A stretch of DNA of 64,000 nucleotides from Vibrio sp. UCD-FRSSP16_30 (GTDB lineage Bacteria; Pseudomonadota; Gammaproteobacteria; Enterobacterales; Vibrionaceae), in the NCBI RefSeq assembly GCF_001676025.1, contig NZ_LZFW01000007.1:20954-84953 (forward strand), written 5' to 3'. The translations under genes and the position numbers were made by a program. How positions within the stretch are numbered: the stretch's first letter is position 1; every line of letters begins with the position of its first letter. Under the pieces are notes generated by a model, which saw nothing but the letters and a program-made list of their open reading frames with translations, was not told where the DNA came from and made no database searches. Shown one piece after another: positions 60,854 through 64,000 of the stretch.

Positions 60854-60959
60854 ATCCTTATTCTTTAACTTGCGTGCCAAAGTGACACAGAGATTGCTTA
60901 TTGCACACTTTAACAGCATAATATCCATGTGACATTTTGACACAACAGGAGATAACATT

Positions 60960-61232
60960 ATGGCGACTACTTTGCCTCGCATCACCGCTAGAGTTGATGT
61001 CGATACACAAGACTTACTTGCTAAAGCTGCCGCGATCGCCGGTATGTCTAGCATCAACTCGTTTGTTCTAAGCGCTGCAATCGAAAAAGCTAAACAAGTC
61101 ATCGAACGTGAACAAGCTTTAAAACTGAGCCAAGCCGATGCTATGTTGCTCATGGAAGCTTTAGACCGCCCTACAACACAGAACTCAAAACTAAAAGCTG
61201 CTGCTGATCGATACGAGAGAAAAGCTCAATGA
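60960..61232 (+). CDS. DUF1778 ribbon-helix-helix antitoxin
   Basis: This 90-residue protein starts with a ribbon-helix-helix fold (LPRITARVDVDTQDLLAKAAAI) and continues with the DUF1778 neutralising segment. It pairs with the acetyltransferase toxin that overlaps its end by four bases. The family represses its own operon. AGGAGA precedes the ATG. Confidence 0.92.
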   Translation: MATTLPRITARVDVDTQDLLAKAAAIAGMSSINSFVLSAAIEKAKQVIEREQALKLSQADAMLLMEALDRPTTQNSKLKAAADRYERKAQ

Positions 61233-61726
61233 TGAATACGGTACTTCTAGATAAATCTAAACACGATAGAAACCGATTCAACTGTAGCATCGAAGCTCTC
61301 AATAATTACTTAAAACTAATGGCGAGTCAGCAAGCAAAGAAGGACAATACCAGAACGTTTGTTTTGGAAGATGATAACGACAACTCACATGTCATCGGCT
61401 TTTACACGCTAACAATGACACCAATTGACTTACAGGCATTGCCTGATAAGTTACAAAAAAAGCACCTATCATCCACCTCGGGTGGTCTGATTGCCCGTCT
61501 TGCTGTCGATGACCGATACAAAGGGAAAGGCTTTGGTGAGTGGCTGCTTATCGACGCACTCAAAAAGCTATTAGTTGCTAGTGATAGCGTGGCATTTCCA
61601 GTTGTTATCGTTGATGCCAAAGACGGAGCAAAAGATTTCTATGAACGCTATGGTTTTCAAGCATTTCAAGACGCTGAAAACAAACTCTTTATCACCATTG
61701 CAGATGTAAGAGCAAGCTTAGGCTAG
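61229..61726 (+). CDS. GNAT acetyltransferase toxin (TacT-like)
   Basis: This 165-residue protein is a GNAT-fold toxin that acetylates the amino acid on charged tRNAs in characterised relatives. The acetyl-CoA loop is DDRYKGKGFGEWLL and the end has KDFYERYGFQAF. The start overlaps the antitoxin stop. Confidence 0.9.
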   Translation: MMNTVLLDKSKHDRNRFNCSIEALNNYLKLMASQQAKKDNTRTFVLEDDNDNSHVIGFYTLTMTPIDLQALPDKLQKKHLSSTSGGLIARLAVDDRYKGKGFGEWLLIDALKKLLVASDSVAFPVVIVDAKDGAKDFYERYGFQAFQDAENKLFITIADVRASLG

Positions 61727-62030
61727 TTAACCGCTAGGCGGCAGAAAAGAACCTTCATCATCCATACTTTCAGTACCCTCTAATTTTAGATGTTTATACT
61801 GGAGACAACATGATGAACAGCGCAAAACAACACCAGATCACTAAGCCTATATGACCCATTTATCGCGATAAACTTCAGATTTAATAATGCGAGAACACAC
61901 TAAGGGAGTAAACACTCTTAAGTCACAAGATAATAGAGTCCATTAGGGCTCTGTTTAAACTGCCATTGCATTATTAGACCATTTGAGCCAGTATATTAGG
62001 GTCATATGGACTCAAATCTGGAGAATTGCT
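61727..62030. promoter_or_regulatory. Region between two toxin-antitoxin pairs
   Basis: No credible gene is visible; a 14-codon frame with a good ribosome site at 61810 is too short to call. An ATTTGAG / CTCAAAT inverted repeat (61981-61987 and 62011-62017) just before the Xre gene may be its operator. I see no attC site. Confidence 0.4.
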
Positions 62031-62483
62031 ATGGCGACTGTTGAGCTAAAAAGTTTTAAGCCGAAACGAGGCAACAAAACAAATTTCTGGTATAGCCTTG
62101 GGATTGAAGATGCAAAAACTGCACGAACAGATGCCGTGCACCAAGGGTTTAAACCAAATGTATACCGCAATATTATAGAAAGGACAAAGCTATCTCAAAG
62201 TGAATTTCACATTGTTACGCATATCCCAGTAAGTACAATCAAACGCCGACTTAAAAATGGGGAACGCTTTAATACACAAGAAAGCGATGCTATTTATAGA
62301 TTAGCGATGCTCATTAAGTTAGCTACCGAGTTATTTAATGATGAGAAAAGAGCTCTAGAGTGGATGCGTGAAAGTGTCTATGGTTTAGGCGGAAAAAGAC
62401 CATTAGATATGGTATCGACTACTGTAGACTTTGAAATTGTGAAAGATCTTATCGGCAGAGTTGAACACGGGGTTTTCTCGTAA
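62031..62483 (+). CDS. Xre/MbcA/ParS-type antitoxin
   Basis: This 150-residue protein has an Xre-like DNA-binding region (LSQSEFHIVTHIPVSTIKRRL) and a C-terminal DUF2384 toxin-binding domain (ALEWMRESVYGLGGKRPLDMV). It pairs with the RES toxin, with a one-base overlap. The ATG follows GGAGAATTGCT. Confidence 0.92.
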   Translation: MATVELKSFKPKRGNKTNFWYSLGIEDAKTARTDAVHQGFKPNVYRNIIERTKLSQSEFHIVTHIPVSTIKRRLKNGERFNTQESDAIYRLAMLIKLATELFNDEKRALEWMRESVYGLGGKRPLDMVSTTVDFEIVKDLIGRVEHGVFS

Positions 62484-62953
62484 TGAAGCTTTACCGTCTA
62501 ACACAGAAAAAATTTGCGGATACACCTTTCAGCCCCGCAGGAGCAAAACTTTATGGAGGCAGGTGGAACTCCAAAGGCACTGAAGCTTTGTATTTCGCTG
62601 AATCAGAATCTTTATGCTCATTGGAAGTATTTGTTCATGTGAATAATGACCCAAACATAGTTGACCAATACGATCTGTATCGCATAGAAGTACCAGACGA
62701 GCTTATTGTAAAACTGGACGAGGAAGATTTACCTGAAACATGGAGAAGCATTCCGGCAGGTGAAGAAACACAGGAAATTGGTGATGAGTTTCTTAATACG
62801 GTTGAGCCCCAATATGCCGCCCTACAAGTACCATCAACGATTTCCCCCAGAGACAATAACTATGTAGTTAATCCAAATCATCCATCAATGGCGGTTAGCT
62901 TTAAGAATCATGAAAAGCTAGAGTTTGGATTTGATCTTCGAATTTTCAAATAG
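62483..62953 (+). CDS. RES-domain NAD-degrading toxin
   Basis: This 156-residue toxin has the RES motif residues Arg (GGRWNSKG), Glu (ALYFAESES) and Ser (VPSTISPRDNNYVVNPNHP). Known RES toxins deplete NAD+. The start overlaps the antitoxin stop by one base. Confidence 0.93.
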   Translation: MKLYRLTQKKFADTPFSPAGAKLYGGRWNSKGTEALYFAESESLCSLEVFVHVNNDPNIVDQYDLYRIEVPDELIVKLDEEDLPETWRSIPAGEETQEIGDEFLNTVEPQYAALQVPSTISPRDNNYVVNPNHPSMAVSFKNHEKLEFGFDLRIFK

Positions 62954-63054
62954 GTTCCCAGACTCATAGAGACATTCCTTAGGTTGGTATGAGCCCTAAC
63001 TTAAGGTGTGAGCAACGCTACCACGACACTTAACCAGACACCATAAACACAAAA

Positions 63055-63088
63055 CCCAACGATGGAATGAAAAATGCCATGCGTTGGG
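63055..63088 (-). terminator. Terminator of the minus-strand gene pair
   Basis: The stem CCCAACG / CGTTGGG with an inner ATGG / CCAT extension is followed on the minus strand by TTTTGTGTTT. Confidence 0.75.
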
Positions 63089-63107
63089 AATCACTATTAA
63101 ATGCTTG

Positions 63108-63566
63108 TTATGTATCTTGTTTCAAGTACTTATTTACCAAAATTTTGCCATTATTCGTTAACTTACCGCCTTGTAATTCAACTAAGCCCGCCCTAACCAA
63201 ATGGGTTTTGCCCCACTTTCTTTTTGGCGCTTCTCCAAGCGATAGTGAAATTAACTCGTCAATATCAGAATTTGATAACCCATATAAACTTGAAATTATC
63301 TCGCTACTACTTTTGATGAGGGAGTCAGCCTCCTCTTCCTTACCATCAGCTTTTAATTGCGCAGCTTCAGTTACTTTGTCTTGCATTAGCTCTTGAAGAG
63401 ATAACTTAAACGAAACATCACCGACTTGCCCCTCCAAACCTGCAGCTCTTGCCAATAAACCCGATATTGTTTTTTTAAACGCAATCAATACAACCAAGGT
63501 GACGGCTGGCCAAACAAGGATACTGAGAGTTTCATTAATTTGTGAGTAAAGCTCTAAATCTGTCAT
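63108..63566 (-). CDS. Hypothetical membrane-anchored protein
   Basis: I do not recognise a family. The 152-residue protein has an N-terminal membrane helix (LSILVWPAVTLVVLIAF), a charged coiled-coil part and a C-terminal segment (RAGLVELQGGKLTNNGKILVNKYL) that resembles a small winged helix. Its start overlaps the upstream gene by 32 bases, so the two may be translationally coupled. Confidence 0.65.
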   Translation of the reverse strand: MTDLELYSQINETLSILVWPAVTLVVLIAFKKTISGLLARAAGLEGQVGDVSFKLSLQELMQDKVTEAAQLKADGKEEEADSLIKSSSEIISSLYGLSNSDIDELISLSLGEAPKRKWGKTHLVRAGLVELQGGKLTNNGKILVNKYLKQDT

Positions 63567-63720
63567 ATTGCTCTTTGCTAGTAATTAGGTTTTCTGGCTG
63601 TAAATAAGCTTCTATTTCTTTGACGACAAACTCTTCAAAGTTGGCTTTATTAAAATCTTCACCCACCAAAAAACACTGGTCTATATCATTTGAGTAAAAG
63701 CTGTGCATATTTCGGAGCAT
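63535..63720 (-). pseudogene. Hypothetical gene probably cut by the IS21-family element
   Basis: The visible part encodes about 61 residues (MLRNMHSFYSNDIDQCFLVG ...) with no known family. The frame continues into the repeats of the IS element for twelve more codons, which would be mobile DNA rather than gene. I infer that the 5' part has been lost or displaced. A native short gene beginning at MLRN is possible. Confidence 0.5.
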
Positions 63721-64000
63721 TCCGATCACCCATTTCGGGATTATCCGATCACCCATTTCGGTTTAAACCGATCGCTGATTCCGCGATTATCAGATCACTT
63801 TTAACCTAACTCCGAAATCGATGATCGGAATAGCGAAAACTGCGATCGTAATGGCCGAAATCCTTCCTTTTTCTCTTTTAAATCAATAGCTCGCTATCCT
63901 TTACTTCTAAAACAAGAAGGAAAGGAAGCGATAATGGCCAAAAAGAGAACTCCAATGAATAAAATCAAAGAGGTATTACGCCTTAAATACGACTGCGGTC
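63702..64000 (+). mobile_element. Left end of an IS21-family element
   Basis: The end shows two exact 18-bp repeats (TCCGATCACCCATTTCGG, at 63721 and 63744), a weaker third copy and an inverted copy at 63812-63829. Multiple terminal repeats are typical of IS21 ends. The istA gene follows. The exact boundary (TG at 63702 or nearby) is uncertain, and the element leaves the window on the right. Confidence 0.8.
63934..64000 (+). CDS. istA: IS21-family transposase IstA (5' end only)
   Basis: The first 22 codons, MAKKRTPMNKIKEVLRLKY and on, match the start of IstA-type transposases, with an AGGAAAGGAAG ribosome site upstream. The rest lies outside the window. Confidence 0.82.
   Translation, partial: MAKKRTPMNKIKEVLRLKYDCG

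Noticed and set aside
61810..61854. 14-codon frame MMNSAKQHQITKPI with a good ribosome site
   Set aside because: Too short to separate from chance and without any likeness; perhaps a gene remnant.
61727..62030. attC site of an integron cassette array around the toxin-antitoxin pairs
   Set aside because: A GCTAGGCGG-like stretch occurs, but no paired inverse core site or imperfect long palindrome is visible.

Overview
The window looks like a chromosome segment of a marine Vibrio or close relative. Reasons: low-to-moderate G+C, a PotABCD operon, a TonB2-type energy-transduction operon (DUF3450, TtpC, ExbB, ExbD, TonB, TPR protein), an EF-P-like EfpL, GlyGly-CTERM exoproteins, and an ATP synthase operon very like those of enterobacteria and vibrios. 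I found no tRNA, rRNA, CRISPR array or prophage.

Layout. 1-4.7 kb: a truncated 5'-nucleotidase lipoprotein divergent from a large secreted nuclease, a likely extracellular DNA and nucleotide scavenging pair. 4.8-9.0 kb: small housekeeping genes (a lipoprotein, a DUF4149 protein, YcdX, YegS, a CPBP protease). 9.4-13.3 kb: the spermidine/putrescine transporter potABCD. 13.4-21.5 kb: a desaturase, then a four-gene operon of a TonB-dependent receptor, an exported membrane-anchored CobN-like chelatase, an ExbB/MotA-like protein and a DUF2149 protein, preceded by a near-ideal Zur-type operator. 21.7-28.4 kb: a REP-associated-type transposase flanked by inverted repeats, then the TonB2-type operon. 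28.9-36.5 kb: an EF-hand protein, YegD, a trypsin-like protease, EfpL, an M42 peptidase, a cold-shock protein and a prepilin.

36.9-43.8 kb: a complete nine-gene F1Fo-ATP synthase operon outside the usual rsmG-parAB / glmU context, so probably a second or relocated copy. 44.4-46.6 kb: an ArgR paralogue and a probable DUF3541 protein. 46.9-53.2 kb: a mannose/mannoside module (ManA, PTS EIICB and EIIA, and a divergent GH92 alpha-mannosidase lipoprotein) with CRP-like sites between the divergent genes. 53.3-60.8 kb: a ribosome hibernation factor, a PL15-type oligoalginate lyase with a GntR-like operator, a LysR regulator, a universal stress protein, a ZrgA-like protein and an EptA phosphoethanolamine transferase. 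60.9-64 kb: accessory DNA with two toxin-antitoxin pairs (DUF1778/GNAT and Xre/RES), two small unknown genes and the left end of an IS21-family element.

Two observations stand out. First, a 176-179 bp element occurs three times (13.4, 31.2 and 45.1 kb) at roughly 93% identity by eye. Each copy is flanked by its own 8-11 bp direct repeat, and all three lie downstream of a gene in the same orientation. It is a MITE-like mobile element. Second, the receptor / periplasmic CobN-like / ExbB-like / DUF2149 operon resembles the Hmu haem systems of Bacteroidetes but carries a Zur-type box, which suggests a zinc-responsive, proton-motive-force-coupled periplasmic metal chelatase system.
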